Shown piece by piece: positions 7,154 through 16,163 of a stretch of DNA of 49,226 nucleotides. Source of the DNA: CALJTV01 sp034435835 (lineage in GTDB: Bacteria > Chloroflexota > Dehalococcoidia > GIF9 > UBA5629); contig DAOTWF010000018.1 in assembly GCA_034435835.1 (NCBI GenBank), positions 1-49,226 of the forward strand, written 5' to 3'. The notes beneath the pieces are model-generated. The model did no database searches. It saw only the letters and a program-made list of their open reading frames with translations, and was not told the origin of the DNA. The translations under genes and the position numbers were made by a program. The first letter of the stretch is position 1. Each line of letters begins with the position of its first letter.

Positions 7154-9004
7154 CTACTGAAACTTCACCGAGTTAATGATGTCGGTCTCTAAAGTGGCAG
7201 GAATAAAGGGGAAATAAAGCGGCAGGGTAAACACCTCAATGATAACCCACTTACCGTTTCTGACCAGCCCGACTATACTACTGTCGTATTTGCCGGCTGC
7301 CCCGGTATAGGTCACCTCAGCCTGGGTTACTCTGGTGCCGTCGATGGTGATTTCTCTTGCATCAAAAGTGTTGATCGTCTTGTTTCCGTCCGCTACCAGA
7401 TGTGCTGTGAACACCGTTTTCAGATCGGCGCCTTCAGATTGGTCGCGGACAATAACCCTGGCAGCGGGCACATTGTAATTGCCGGCGCCAACACGCCAGA
7501 CGACTTTCGATCCCAAGTCCCCGGTCTTTGGCTTCCAGTCACCGGGGTACTTTAGAGAAAAATTGTAGTCAGAATTAGTATAAGTAGCCCATTCCGCAAC
7601 CTGAGTGGCAGCGGGCTGCGGTCTATACAGACCGGTCCTCACCTCCAGCGGCTTTCCGATTCTGAGATACCGGTCAGTAGTGGCGTCATATGGCGGCCAT
7701 TCGATGAGCCCCGGAACACTGGGGCTCCCTGTCCTGGCAAATTGTACCCACATGGAGACCATCGCCTTAGCCACCTCCACATCCACGGCGCACATGTCCT
7801 GCCTTTTGCTCAAGTCGGAAAACAGGTAAGTTGTGCTGAGACAATGGCTGCCGCCTCCAGCACCGCAGGGACCGTGGTCAAAGACCCATACATATACAGG
7901 GGATGAAACCGAACTCATAGCCGAAGCAATGGCTTTATCGAAATACTGGTTCCATGACCCGGCAAGGTCGTTGCTCCCGCTACCTATCATAAGGGGCACA
8001 TTATGCTGTTTGCCTGCCTGAAAAATGTTGAGCGGGTAGTCAGGCAGGAACCATCCGTCTACATTTGGTAGCTGTAGATCGCCCCCGGTGGTGCTGACAG
8101 GCACTGCTGCCACGATCTTGTCAGCGCTTAGAGCACGCAGTGCAGCCAAGAGATCAGGGGTACCAGAAACCTCGAGTTTAGCTACCAGCGCCTCTCCCCG
8201 CTTTTTCATCTCTTCCAGAGGCGGGGTCCGGCTGTTACCATACATTCCAGCATCGGCGATAGCTTTATGAAAGAGTCCTTTACCAAAAGGCGATGCCATG
8301 AGAAACAGCACCGATTCGCCGCCTGCAGAACAACCATATATTGTCACGTTGTTGGGGTCGCCACCGAAGGCAGAAATGTTTCTCTGTACCCACTGCAAAG
8401 CGGCTACCTGATCCATAAGACCATAATTACCGGAAACCCTCTTCTCCGATTCCTTATCAAGAAGAGGATGTGCAAAGAAGCCCAGACCACCTAACCGGTA
8501 GGCAATTGACACTGCGACCACATTGTTCTCCCGGGCAAAGTAAGACAGATCAAGTCTGGAGGAACCTATTACCATAGCACCACCGTGGATGTAGACAAAC
8601 ACCGGCAGGCGGTCGGCTGTGCTCTTAGCAGGGGTAAATACGTTAAGGTAGAGGCAGTCCTCGCTCTGCTTTGCCTCTTCAGCCGTCAAACGTGTCCTCT
8701 GCTGGGGACAGATGGGGGCATATTCCTTGCAGTCGAGTACACCGCTCCAGGGTTTGAGAGGTTGAGGTGGTTTCCAGCGCAAATCGCCCACAGGTGGTGC
8801 CGCGAAGGGTATACCCTTGTAGACACGAACTTCCTTATCAGCCTCCCCGACCACCACTCCAGCAACCAGCCCGGCATCGGTCTTAATAGGGTCAGTTATT
8901 GGAGGGGCGATGACTTGTTTTTCCCCACAGGCTACGGCTATCAATGCTATCAGCGCCAGCAAGACTAGAATTGCTAACAGTCTGCTATACAAGCGGTCTC
9001 GCAT
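7154..9004 (-). CDS. Type-B carboxylesterase lipoprotein with extra C-terminal domain
   Basis: 616 residues from the ATG at 9004, chosen because GGAGGAGGG immediately precedes it; a GTG 15 bases upstream would overlap that site. An N-terminal hydrophobic segment ends in a lipobox-like AVAC, so the enzyme is probably exported and lipid-anchored. The esterase/lipase alpha-beta hydrolase domain follows: nucleophile elbow GCSAGG (usual GESAGG), acid in the SGSNDLAGS region, and His in GGGSHCLSTTYLF. After about residue 480 comes an unrelated domain starting near SDYNFSLKYPGDWKP, resembling the small PsbP/DUF1795-like domains of lipoproteins. The substrate cannot be told from sequence. Stands alone. 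Confidence 0.88.
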   Translation of the reverse strand: MRDRLYSRLLAILVLLALIALIAVACGEKQVIAPPITDPIKTDAGLVAGVVVGEADKEVRVYKGIPFAAPPVGDLRWKPPQPLKPWSGVLDCKEYAPICPQQRTRLTAEEAKQSEDCLYLNVFTPAKSTADRLPVFVYIHGGAMVIGSSRLDLSYFARENNVVAVSIAYRLGGLGFFAHPLLDKESEKRVSGNYGLMDQVAALQWVQRNISAFGGDPNNVTIYGCSAGGESVLFLMASPFGKGLFHKAIADAGMYGNSRTPPLEEMKKRGEALVAKLEVSGTPDLLAALRALSADKIVAAVPVSTTGGDLQLPNVDGWFLPDYPLNIFQAGKQHNVPLMIGSGSNDLAGSWNQYFDKAIASAMSSVSSPVYVWVFDHGPCGAGGGSHCLSTTYLFSDLSKRQDMCAVDVEVAKAMVSMWVQFARTGSPSVPGLIEWPPYDATTDRYLRIGKPLEVRTGLYRPQPAATQVAEWATYTNSDYNFSLKYPGDWKPKTGDLGSKVVWRVGAGNYNVPAARVIVRDQSEGADLKTVFTAHLVADGNKTINTFDAREITIDGTRVTQAEVTYTGAAGKYDSSIVGLVRNGKWVIIEVFTLPLYFPFIPATLETDIINSVKFQ

Positions 9005-9036
9005 GCCACCCTCCTCCACAGTTTGGTATATATCAT

Positions 9037-9065
9037 ATCATAAACAACGAGCTAACTATCGTCAA
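9037..9065 (-). promoter_or_regulatory. Promoter of the carboxylesterase gene
   Basis: Minus strand: TTGACG (9060-9065), 17 bp, TATGAT (9037-9042). A second overlapping TATGAT follows five bases on. The leader to the ATG at 9004 is about 25 nt. Confidence 0.6.
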
Positions 9066-9179
9066 CGCATGACCGCAGCACTTCAGGCTGACAGCCAGCG
9101 ATAGAAGACAGACTCCGTATTGCAAGATAGGACAGCTATTGGACCGTGCTTTTATTCAGCGGGCATCTGCATTATACTT

Positions 9180-9848
9180 ATGTACAGCAACAGGTCTTTT
9201 CAAAACCACGCAAAGGAGGTAGAAATCAGACTAATCCTGGTAAGACACGGTGAAACACCGTGGAACAGAGAGAGGCGGGTGCAAGGTGGGGGCAGTGATA
9301 CTGAACTCAGCGAAACAGGCAAAGTACAGGCGCAAAGGCTGGGTGAAGCCCTGAGCAACATAAAAGTAGACGCCATCTACTCCAGTCCATTGAAACGCGC
9401 CCTGGACACCGCCCGCATAATCGCCAGCTATCATAAGTTACCGGTAGAAGTCGAGCCGGATTTCCGTGAGATCGAAGCTGGTGAACTTGAAGGGCTATCG
9501 CTGGCAGAATTCAGCACCAGCTTTGGTCAGTTCATCCTCCGCTGGCGAGAAGGTAATGGACAGGAAAAACTGCCTGGCGGAGAAAGCGTTGCCGACCTTG
9601 AGGAAAGGGTGTGGTATGGCATTCAGCGGATTAAGGCGAAACATGATAGCGGCACAGTCATCCTCGTCACTCATTTCTTCTGCGTTGTGGTTGCTATCTG
9701 CAAAGCCCTGGGCTGGCCACTGACCACACTGGAGCGCCTTCGTGTCCAGACTGGTAGTATGAGTATCGTCGACCTTAACGAAAACCAGCCACGGCTGGTG
9801 CTGCTGGGTGATACCTGCCATTTGAAGGACATCCCGAATAACAGATGA
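9180..9848 (+). CDS. Histidine phosphatase (phosphoglycerate mutase superfamily)
   Basis: The catalytic RHGET motif (VRHGETPWNRERR), the second-half HAH-type site (ILVTHFFCVV) and an acidic DFREIEAGELEG segment define a complete cofactor-independent-type histidine phosphatase of about 205 residues, resembling CobC or broad-range phosphatases. The substrate is unknown. The start is doubtful: the nearest ATG (9180) has no ribosome site and lies on a TATACT box. A strong AAAGGAGGT (9212-9220) sits five bases before an in-frame ATC at 9225, exactly where relatives begin (xRLILVRHGET). An AUC start at 9225 is therefore plausible. Its stop overlaps tilS by four bases. Confidence 0.82.
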   Translation: MYSNRSFQNHAKEVEIRLILVRHGETPWNRERRVQGGGSDTELSETGKVQAQRLGEALSNIKVDAIYSSPLKRALDTARIIASYHKLPVEVEPDFREIEAGELEGLSLAEFSTSFGQFILRWREGNGQEKLPGGESVADLEERVWYGIQRIKAKHDSGTVILVTHFFCVVVAICKALGWPLTTLERLRVQTGSMSIVDLNENQPRLVLLGDTCHLKDIPNNR

Positions 9849-11299
9849 CGGCATCAGAACGAGAAGCAGCCTCCAGCACCCTGACAGAAAGAGTCACCTT
9901 ATTCATCAACGAACACCGCCTATTTGCCCCGGGTGAAAAAGTGGTGGTAGCCGTTTCCGGTGGTGCCGATTCGGTCTGTCTGTTCCATATCCTGTGGCAA
10001 CTTGGAGGAAAATTAGATATAGAATTACTCATAGCCCACCTCAACCATAAGTTGCGCGGTGCCGAATCCGATGTCGATGCCGCCTACGTGGCTGAGCTGG
10101 CTAAAAGGTTCTCGGTGCCAGCCGTCATCGAAACTGAAGATGTCGGCGCTTACCATAAGAAGCAAGGTGGCTCTCTCGAAGAGGTTGCCCGCGAGTTGCG
10201 CTACGCTTTCTTCGCCAGGACAGCGGAAAGAGCAGGTGCCAGCAAAGTAGCGGTGGGACATACCCGAGATGACAACGTTGAGACCATCCTGATGCATCTG
10301 CTCCGAGGTACCGGCTTAGCCGGGCTGCGGGGCTTATTGCCAAGCTCAAAGATAAAATGTCCCGGGCGGGTCACGCCCCTGGAATTGATACGCCCCATTC
10401 TTGAAATCAACCGCCAGGAGGCTATCGTCTACTGCCAACAGCATGAGTTGCAGCCACGGAGTGATTCCTCCAACACATCGCTGCGGTTCCTGAGAAACCG
10501 CATCCGCCTAGAGTTACTACCTATGTTGCGCAGTTATAATCCGAATATCGACAATACCCTACTCCGCCTTAGCGTCATCGCCCGGGACGACACCGCCTTT
10601 CTTGAACAGGAAACTGAAGTGCACTGGCGCAGGCTAGCAAAGGAAGAAAACAACGTCATTTATCTCGATAGCACCAGACTGTCCACCCTGCCTCCTTCAC
10701 TGCAGAGGCAGATTTTCAGGAAAGCCATAGAAAAACTGAAGGGGGACCTGAGGGACATCGAAACTGATCACACTGAAGCAATGCTCTCACTCCTCAAGAA
10801 GCCAGCAGGGAAAAGTTTGAGCTTGCCCCATGGTCTGCACCTGTTCACAGAGTATGGTAATCTGGTGCTGACACCATTGCCCTCACCCCCTTGCCCATTT
10901 CCACCCATCCACGACAGCTTTCACCTTAACATCCCCGGCGAGGCCATAATCACCGGCTGGAAAATCACCGCCACTATTCTAGACCACCCACTCAACGAGG
11001 ATGACCCATTCGCTGCAGACCTCGATCTGGAAAAGTGTGGCACCAAACTGATGATACGTGCCCGCCAGCCCGGTGATCGGTTCCAGCCGCTGGGCATGAA
11101 AGAGACAAAAAAACTCCAGGATTTCATGGTCGACTGTAAAATACCCAGAACCTGGCGGGATAGAATACCTCTAGTCTGCTCGCCCACCCACATTCTCTGG
11201 GTAGTTGGCTGGCGCATAAGCGACGTTGCCCGAATAGATATTGACACCAGGCAGGTCCTGCATTTAAAATTCGAGGGACTGGAGCGATGCCAGCAGTGA
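9845..11299 (+). CDS. tilS: tRNA(Ile)-lysidine synthase
   Basis: 484 residues, start ATG in an ATGA overlap with the phosphatase stop. The PP-loop motif SGGADS (residues 38-43) binds ATP; LIAHLNHKLRG, VGHTRDDNVETILMHLLRGTGLAG and the RFLRNRIR motif are typical of TilS. A C-terminal substrate-binding domain follows (RARQPGDRFQPLGM, then a KLQDF segment). TilS converts the C34 wobble base of AUA-reading tRNA-Ile to lysidine and is essential. Length is normal for the full form. It overlaps the Smr gene by 13 bp. Confidence 0.95.
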   Translation: MTASEREAASSTLTERVTLFINEHRLFAPGEKVVVAVSGGADSVCLFHILWQLGGKLDIELLIAHLNHKLRGAESDVDAAYVAELAKRFSVPAVIETEDVGAYHKKQGGSLEEVARELRYAFFARTAERAGASKVAVGHTRDDNVETILMHLLRGTGLAGLRGLLPSSKIKCPGRVTPLELIRPILEINRQEAIVYCQQHELQPRSDSSNTSLRFLRNRIRLELLPMLRSYNPNIDNTLLRLSVIARDDTAFLEQETEVHWRRLAKEENNVIYLDSTRLSTLPPSLQRQIFRKAIEKLKGDLRDIETDHTEAMLSLLKKPAGKSLSLPHGLHLFTEYGNLVLTPLPSPPCPFPPIHDSFHLNIPGEAIITGWKITATILDHPLNEDDPFAADLDLEKCGTKLMIRARQPGDRFQPLGMKETKKLQDFMVDCKIPRTWRDRIPLVCSPTHILWVVGWRISDVARIDIDTRQVLHLKFEGLERCQQ

Positions 11300-11544
11300 G
11301 CCTGGAGTTGCGTTTGCGACGGTTGAAAGTAGATGAAGCACTGCCCATGCTGGACAAATATCTGAACGATGCTTTCCTCAGCGGTATCTCTTCAGTACGC
11401 ATCGTCCACGGCAAGGGCAGCGGCACCTTGCGCCGCGCCGTCCACCAGGTGCTAAGCGAACATCCTCTGGTCAAGTCCTTCCGCCTTGGTTGCTGGGGAG
11501 AAGGTGACACCGGCGTAACTATCGTCGAACTGGCGAACCACTGA
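11287..11544 (+). CDS. Stand-alone Smr domain protein
   Basis: 85 residues comprising almost only an Smr domain: the LxLRLRRLKVDEAL opening, RIVHGKGSGTLRRAV (the HGxGxG loop) and a closing GEGDTGVTIVEL. Smr domains are the nuclease-like C-terminal domain of MutS2; small free copies nick DNA or cleave RNA in some bacteria. Here there is no MutS2 body, and the ATG lies inside tilS, so the two are likely co-translated. Possible roles are in RNA quality control or recombination. The family call is firm, the role is not. Confidence 0.88.
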   Translation: MPAVSLELRLRRLKVDEALPMLDKYLNDAFLSGISSVRIVHGKGSGTLRRAVHQVLSEHPLVKSFRLGCWGEGDTGVTIVELANH

Positions 11545-11586
11545 GGCAGCAGGACTCGTCAAACAATTAAACAAGGAGGTTACAAA

Positions 11587-11973
11587 ATGAAAAGGTTCGC
11601 TCTAGCAGTAATCGTGCTCTCAATCCTGACAGCCGGCATCCTACTATCCTGTGCAGCACCCAAAGCTGCTGTCTACACTGACGATACCAAAACGATATTC
11701 GTCAAGGTCAACGAAGAGTTCACCATCGGTATACCCGCTAACCCCACCACTGGCCATCAGTGGACAGCGAGCCACGACACCTCGTTAATAAGTCTGGTAG
11801 ACAGTAAATACAAAGCATCCAAACAGGCTAAAGAGCTTGTCGGCGCTGGCGGTATGCAGTACTTCAAGTTCAAAGCACTGAAAGCTGGTATGGTTGTAAT
11901 AAGCTTCAGTTACCAGCGCCCTAATGAGGGTATAATTATTGACACCAAGTCGTTCAACGTGGTCATAGAATAG
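11587..11973 (+). CDS. Chagasin-type (I42) protease inhibitor lipoprotein
   Basis: 128 residues, ATG after AAGGAGG. Signal peptide with lipobox LLSC (about residues 19-22). The mature part has the three inhibitory loops of family I42: NPTTGHQW (NPTTG loop), GAGGMQYFKFKAL (GxGG) and YQRPNEG (where RPW is usual). Chagasins inhibit papain-like cysteine proteases. A lipid-anchored copy would protect the cell surface or periplasm-like space. It lies 42 bp after the Smr gene and nine bases before larA, an unexpected place, and may simply be carried along in the run. Confidence 0.85.
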   Translation: MKRFALAVIVLSILTAGILLSCAAPKAAVYTDDTKTIFVKVNEEFTIGIPANPTTGHQWTASHDTSLISLVDSKYKASKQAKELVGAGGMQYFKFKALKAGMVVISFSYQRPNEGIIIDTKSFNVVIE

Positions 11974-11982
11974 GACCACAAG

Positions 11983-13239
11983 ATGCGCATAAAAAGCGTA
12001 ACTGTCCCCTGCCGGATCTGGTACGAGGAGAGCAAGCGCTGCCTGGAGTTCCCCGAGACCTGGGAAATTGCCCTGTGCGCAATGCACGGACATGAAGCCC
12101 CGAAACTTTCCTCAACCAGCATAAAGGCGGCAATCTCTAACCCTGTCGGTACTTCCCGCCTTAAAGAACTGGCCCGAGGTAAGAACGAAGTAGCCATAAT
12201 TTTCGACGATATCTCCCGCCCTACCAGAGTCGCCGAAATTGTGCCACACATCCTCGCTGAACTTCGTGCTGTCAATATTCCGGACAGGGCTATCAGGTTC
12301 ATCTGTGCCACCGGTTGCCACGGTGCCCACACCTTCATCGACTTCCAGAAAAAGCTTGGCACCGAGGTGATGGACAACTTTCCCGTCTACAATCACAATG
12401 TCTACGAGAACTGCACCTATGTGGGCGAGACATCTCAAGGAACAAAACTATCGGTTAACTCCGAGGTCATGGGCTGTGACCTGAAGATTGCCATCGGCTC
12501 AGTCGTCCCCCATCCCCAGACCGGCTTCGGTGGCGGCGGTAAGATCGTCCTTCCCGGCATTGCCTCCATAGACTCCATCGAGGCTTTCCACCGCCTTGAA
12601 TTCAAAGCCAGAGAGGAAGGTAAATGGGGCACTGTCGGTCCCGGAAACTACGCTGACAACCCCATGGTCAAAGATTTCACCGAAGCTGCCAGGATCGCCG
12701 GGCTCGACTTCAAAATCGACACACTGGTCAACGGCAAAGGCGAGCCCTGTGCCGTCTTCGCCGGCAAACCTGAAGCGGTATACTACCAGGCGGTGAACCA
12801 TGCCGTCACACATTACGCCACCAAAAGTATTCCCGACGCCGACATCGTCGTGGTAAACACCTACGCCAAGGGCAATGAAGCGATCGTCGGCTTGCTCATC
12901 GGCATACCCATGCTGATGGCTAAGGGTGGCGATCTGGTGCTCATCATGGACTGCCCTGCGGGCCAGGTTGTACATTACCTCCTGGGTAGCTTCGGTACCA
13001 GAAGCAGAGGGCGCCTCTTCAATGCTGTGAACTACAAGCTCCCCTGGCTGAAAAGGGTGATCGTCCTCTGTCCCCAGTTCGAGAAGTCCACCACAGACTG
13101 GCTCGCCATCCCTGACGCCGTCTGGGTAAAGACTTGGGAAGAGGTGCTGGAAATACTGCGCCGCGACTTTCCTAACGAAGCGAAGGTAGCTATTGTTCCC
13201 GACGGAACCATCCAGTACCTTGCTCCCCAGCAGTCCTGA
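11983..13239 (+). CDS. larA: LarA-type nickel-pincer lactate racemase family protein (DUF2088)
   Basis: 418 residues. Family motifs: DDISRPTR (the DDxTRPT site), CATGCHGAHT and SVVPHPQTGFGGGGKIVLPG, whose Lys is positioned like the residue that carries the pyridinium-thioamide nickel cofactor in LarA. LarA interconverts D- and L-lactate; other members racemise or epimerise different 2-hydroxyacids, so the substrate is inferred. Cofactor genes (larB, larC, larE) are not in the window. The LUD and Fe-S genes immediately downstream support a lactate role. Start ATG with AGGA upstream. Confidence 0.85.
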   Translation: MRIKSVTVPCRIWYEESKRCLEFPETWEIALCAMHGHEAPKLSSTSIKAAISNPVGTSRLKELARGKNEVAIIFDDISRPTRVAEIVPHILAELRAVNIPDRAIRFICATGCHGAHTFIDFQKKLGTEVMDNFPVYNHNVYENCTYVGETSQGTKLSVNSEVMGCDLKIAIGSVVPHPQTGFGGGGKIVLPGIASIDSIEAFHRLEFKAREEGKWGTVGPGNYADNPMVKDFTEAARIAGLDFKIDTLVNGKGEPCAVFAGKPEAVYYQAVNHAVTHYATKSIPDADIVVVNTYAKGNEAIVGLLIGIPMLMAKGGDLVLIMDCPAGQVVHYLLGSFGTRSRGRLFNAVNYKLPWLKRVIVLCPQFEKSTTDWLAIPDAVWVKTWEEVLEILRRDFPNEAKVAIVPDGTIQYLAPQQS

Positions 13240-13257
13240 TCTCTGTAGGGGCAGGAA

Positions 13258-13851
13258 GTGCCACAGGTGACTGACAGAACAGAACAGTTCAAATCAGAAG
13301 CCAGCCGGGCAGGGGCTAAAGTACAGGAGTTTAGCTCTGTTTCCGAAGCTTCCGATTTTATCACCAGCCTCGCCCGGCAGCACGCTGCCACGAAAGTGGT
13401 GCTAGCAGTACCATCACCTGCCGGGCTCAGCACGCTGGACGACCGGTTGAGAAAAGAAGGCATAGAGGTGACAGTTGCCCAGCAGTGCAAGTCTGAAAGC
13501 GAACAGCAGAAGCTGAGAGAGACATGCACTCAAGCTGACATCGGCATCTCTGAAGCCACCGTTGCCATAGCCGAGACCGGCACCCTGGTCATCGCCAGCA
13601 ACGACGGTAGCTCACGTCTCATTGCAGTACTGCCCCGTCTTCATATCACCATGGTCGACTGCAAGAACGTTGTCGCTACTATGGAAGAGGCTATCCTCAG
13701 CATAAAATCGTTTGGCGGCACATCGGACAGCCTTGTTCCCACCTACGTGACCTACATCACGGGCAGAAACACCACCGCTGATATTCCTGGTGCCCTGCTC
13801 GCCCGCGCCCAGGGTCCCGCTGAAGAGCATATCCTGCTAATGCATTTTTAA
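13258..13851 (+). CDS. lutC: LUD-domain protein, LutC-like
   Basis: 197 residues, GTG start after GGGGCAGGAA. A LUD (lactate-utilisation) domain fills the protein: GISEATVAIAETGTL, IAVLPRLHI and a VTYITGRNTTADI segment. LutC is the third subunit of the LutABC L-lactate oxidase system, with no cofactor motif of its own. It is placed 18 bp after larA and 11 bp before the large LutB/LutA-type gene, so the three form a lactate module. Confidence 0.88.
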   Translation: MPQVTDRTEQFKSEASRAGAKVQEFSSVSEASDFITSLARQHAATKVVLAVPSPAGLSTLDDRLRKEGIEVTVAQQCKSESEQQKLRETCTQADIGISEATVAIAETGTLVIASNDGSSRLIAVLPRLHITMVDCKNVVATMEEAILSIKSFGGTSDSLVPTYVTYITGRNTTADIPGALLARAQGPAEEHILLMHF

Positions 13852-13862
13852 AGGATAAACAC

Positions 13863-16013
13863 ATGTCACGAACCATGTCCCGGCAGGTATCCAGAGCGCT
13901 CAACGACCAGAACCTGCAAACGGCGCTCTCGAGACTGGTCTCCCTAATCAAAATTGGTAGGCAGATAGCCTTTGCCGGCGTGGACTTCGATGGCTTGAGC
14001 CGCGAGATCCGCATGGTGAAAGAGAGGGCGATAGCCGACCTTCCCAGGCTGGCAGAGGAGTTCAAGAAAAAAGCTGCCGCATCCGGTGCCATTATATATG
14101 AGGCTAGGGATGCCAAAGAGGCAAATGCCTACGTGCTCAATCTAGCACGAGGGAAAGGAATAAAACGCATCGTCAAGTCAAAGTCCATGCTCACCGAAGA
14201 GATCGGGCTGCGGGAGCACTTGGAAAAAGCTGGCATCGAGGTCACCGAGACCGACATCGGGGAATGGATTATACAGCTCGCCGGAGAAAAACCGGCACAC
14301 CTTGTCGGTCCGGCAATACACAAGACGATCGAGCAGGTGGCTGAACTTTTCTCTAGAGCTACAGGACAGAAGCTACAGCCGGAGCCGCAGCTTTTGCTCG
14401 ACGTCGCCCGTAATACACTGCGACAGCGCTATATCGATGCCCAGATGGGTATCTCTGGCGCCAACATGGCAATCGCCGAGACCGGAACCCTGGCTATCGT
14501 CACCAACGAGGGCAACGGCTGTATGGTGACCACACTGCCACCAGTACACGTAGCCATCGTGGGCTACGAGAAAATGGTCGCCACCTGGGAGGACACCGCT
14601 GCCATCCTCCGTCTCCTCAGCCGTTCTACCGCCAGTATGAAGATGCCAATATATGTTTCCTACATCACCGGTCCCAGCCATATTGCCTCCTCGACGGGCA
14701 CATCCGTCAAAGGTGCTACCGGTCCCGCCGAGCTCCACATCGTGCTCGTGGACAACAACCGCTGGCAGATGTGGCAATCCCCTGATTTCAGGGAAGCCCT
14801 TTACTGCATCAAATGCGGGGCCTGCCTCAATGTCTGCCCTGTCTTCACCTCTCTTGCCGGTCAGATATATGGCTATATCTACCAAGGTGGCATCGGTGCC
14901 GTACTGACCGCCTTCCATCACGGACTGGAAAAGGCGCGCGACCCTGCCAGCCTCTGTCTAGGCTGCATGACTTGCAGGGAAGTCTGTCCGGCACGCATCG
15001 ACATACCGCAACTAGTGCTCCGCCTCAAATCACTGATTGCCGAAAAGAAAGGCTTGCCGTGGACAGAGCGCTTCACCTACAGCGCCTTCCTAAAGCATCC
15101 GCAGCGCCTGGACGCCGCCGCCAAGGCCGTATACTATCTTGAGAGAGAGTTCGCCGATGCAGACTCTATGGTGCGCCATCTACCCCGCCCCCTGAATGTA
15201 CTCACAGATGCCATATCGTTGCCAGTCATATCGCCGCAGCCCCTGCGCCAGCGGCTGGCACACCTTTCCCGTCCCGGTACCACTGGTCAACCTAAAGTAG
15301 CCTTCTACGCCGGCTGCATCGGCAACTACATCTACCCGGAGACTTGCGAGCAGGCGGTGGAGACACTGCAACGGCACGGCGCCGACGTCTATTTTCCCGC
15401 TGAGCAAGGCTGCTGCGGTGCCCCGGCGTACTTCTCCGGTGACACCGCCACCAGTCTCAGCCTAGCGGAGACCAATATCACCGCACTGGAAAAGTACAGC
15501 CCCAATTATATCGTCACCCTCTGCCCCGGCTGCGCTGTGATGCTGAAGCAAAAATATCCTTTTCTCACCGCCGAAAATCCCTCCCTTAACCAGCAGGCTA
15601 TGGCGATAGCCGATAAGGTGCGTGACTACTCTCAGTTGATGCTCCATCTTGCACCCGGGCTCGCGCCAGCAGCGTCCCCCGGGCAAAAGGTTACCTATCA
15701 CGACCCCTGCCACCTGAAACGGGGCTTGGGTATAGTCGCCGAACCCAGAGAACTCCTCCAGCGCCTGGGCTATGAAATAGTGGAATTGGCTGATTCAGAC
15801 GCCTGCTGCGGCTTCGGCGGCAGGGTGGTGCTCGACTATCCCCAGCTATCAGCCTCGGTGCTCAGGCGAAAGCTGGATGCCATCGAAGCCACCGGCACCA
15901 CCACTGTGGTCACGAGCTGTCTCCCCTGCGTCCTACAACTACGGGGCGGGCTGGATAAACGCCACAGCCCCATCAAAATCCGTCACATAGCCGAGCTCAT
16001 GGCAGAATGCTGA
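13863..16013 (+). CDS. LutB-LutA fusion: LUD, 2x 4Fe-4S and two CCG domains
   Basis: 716 residues. Order: LUD domain with MGISGANMAIAETGTL (about 85-300); two ferredoxin motifs starting at Cys315 (CIKCGACLNVCP) and Cys365 (CLGCMTCREVCP); then two cysteine-rich CCG domains of the GlpC/HdrB type (GCIGNY with GCCGAP; HDPCHLKRG with ACCGFGG and a SCLPC). This joins LutB (LUD plus Fe-S) and LutA (CCG) in one chain. It is expected to oxidise lactate, with electrons leaving through the Fe-S clusters to a quinone or ferredoxin-type acceptor. No membrane segment. Last gene of the lar-lut run. Confidence 0.9.
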   Translation: MSRTMSRQVSRALNDQNLQTALSRLVSLIKIGRQIAFAGVDFDGLSREIRMVKERAIADLPRLAEEFKKKAAASGAIIYEARDAKEANAYVLNLARGKGIKRIVKSKSMLTEEIGLREHLEKAGIEVTETDIGEWIIQLAGEKPAHLVGPAIHKTIEQVAELFSRATGQKLQPEPQLLLDVARNTLRQRYIDAQMGISGANMAIAETGTLAIVTNEGNGCMVTTLPPVHVAIVGYEKMVATWEDTAAILRLLSRSTASMKMPIYVSYITGPSHIASSTGTSVKGATGPAELHIVLVDNNRWQMWQSPDFREALYCIKCGACLNVCPVFTSLAGQIYGYIYQGGIGAVLTAFHHGLEKARDPASLCLGCMTCREVCPARIDIPQLVLRLKSLIAEKKGLPWTERFTYSAFLKHPQRLDAAAKAVYYLEREFADADSMVRHLPRPLNVLTDAISLPVISPQPLRQRLAHLSRPGTTGQPKVAFYAGCIGNYIYPETCEQAVETLQRHGADVYFPAEQGCCGAPAYFSGDTATSLSLAETNITALEKYSPNYIVTLCPGCAVMLKQKYPFLTAENPSLNQQAMAIADKVRDYSQLMLHLAPGLAPAASPGQKVTYHDPCHLKRGLGIVAEPRELLQRLGYEIVELADSDACCGFGGRVVLDYPQLSASVLRRKLDAIEATGTTTVVTSCLPCVLQLRGGLDKRHSPIKIRHIAELMAEC

Positions 16014-16077
16014 CCTGTACTACCACCCTGACAAAACAACCATTCGAACACTGCCTCCAGAACTGTTTCGTTTGTGA

Positions 16078-16098
16078 CCATTGACAATGGGGTATACT
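16078..16098 (+). promoter_or_regulatory. Palindrome beside a -10 box, upstream of pentapeptide protein
   Basis: A perfect palindrome CCATTG-A-CAATGG (16078-16090) is followed two bases later by TATACT (16093-16098). No good -35 box is visible at 16-18 bp. The arrangement suggests an operator at a regulated promoter for the gene at 16164; the leader would be about 60 nt. Confidence 0.35.
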
Positions 16099-16163
16099 AA
16101 ATATCAGAAAATCGGCAGCGACATTGTGGGAGATACGACATTAAACAGCTTTCACCGACTCTG

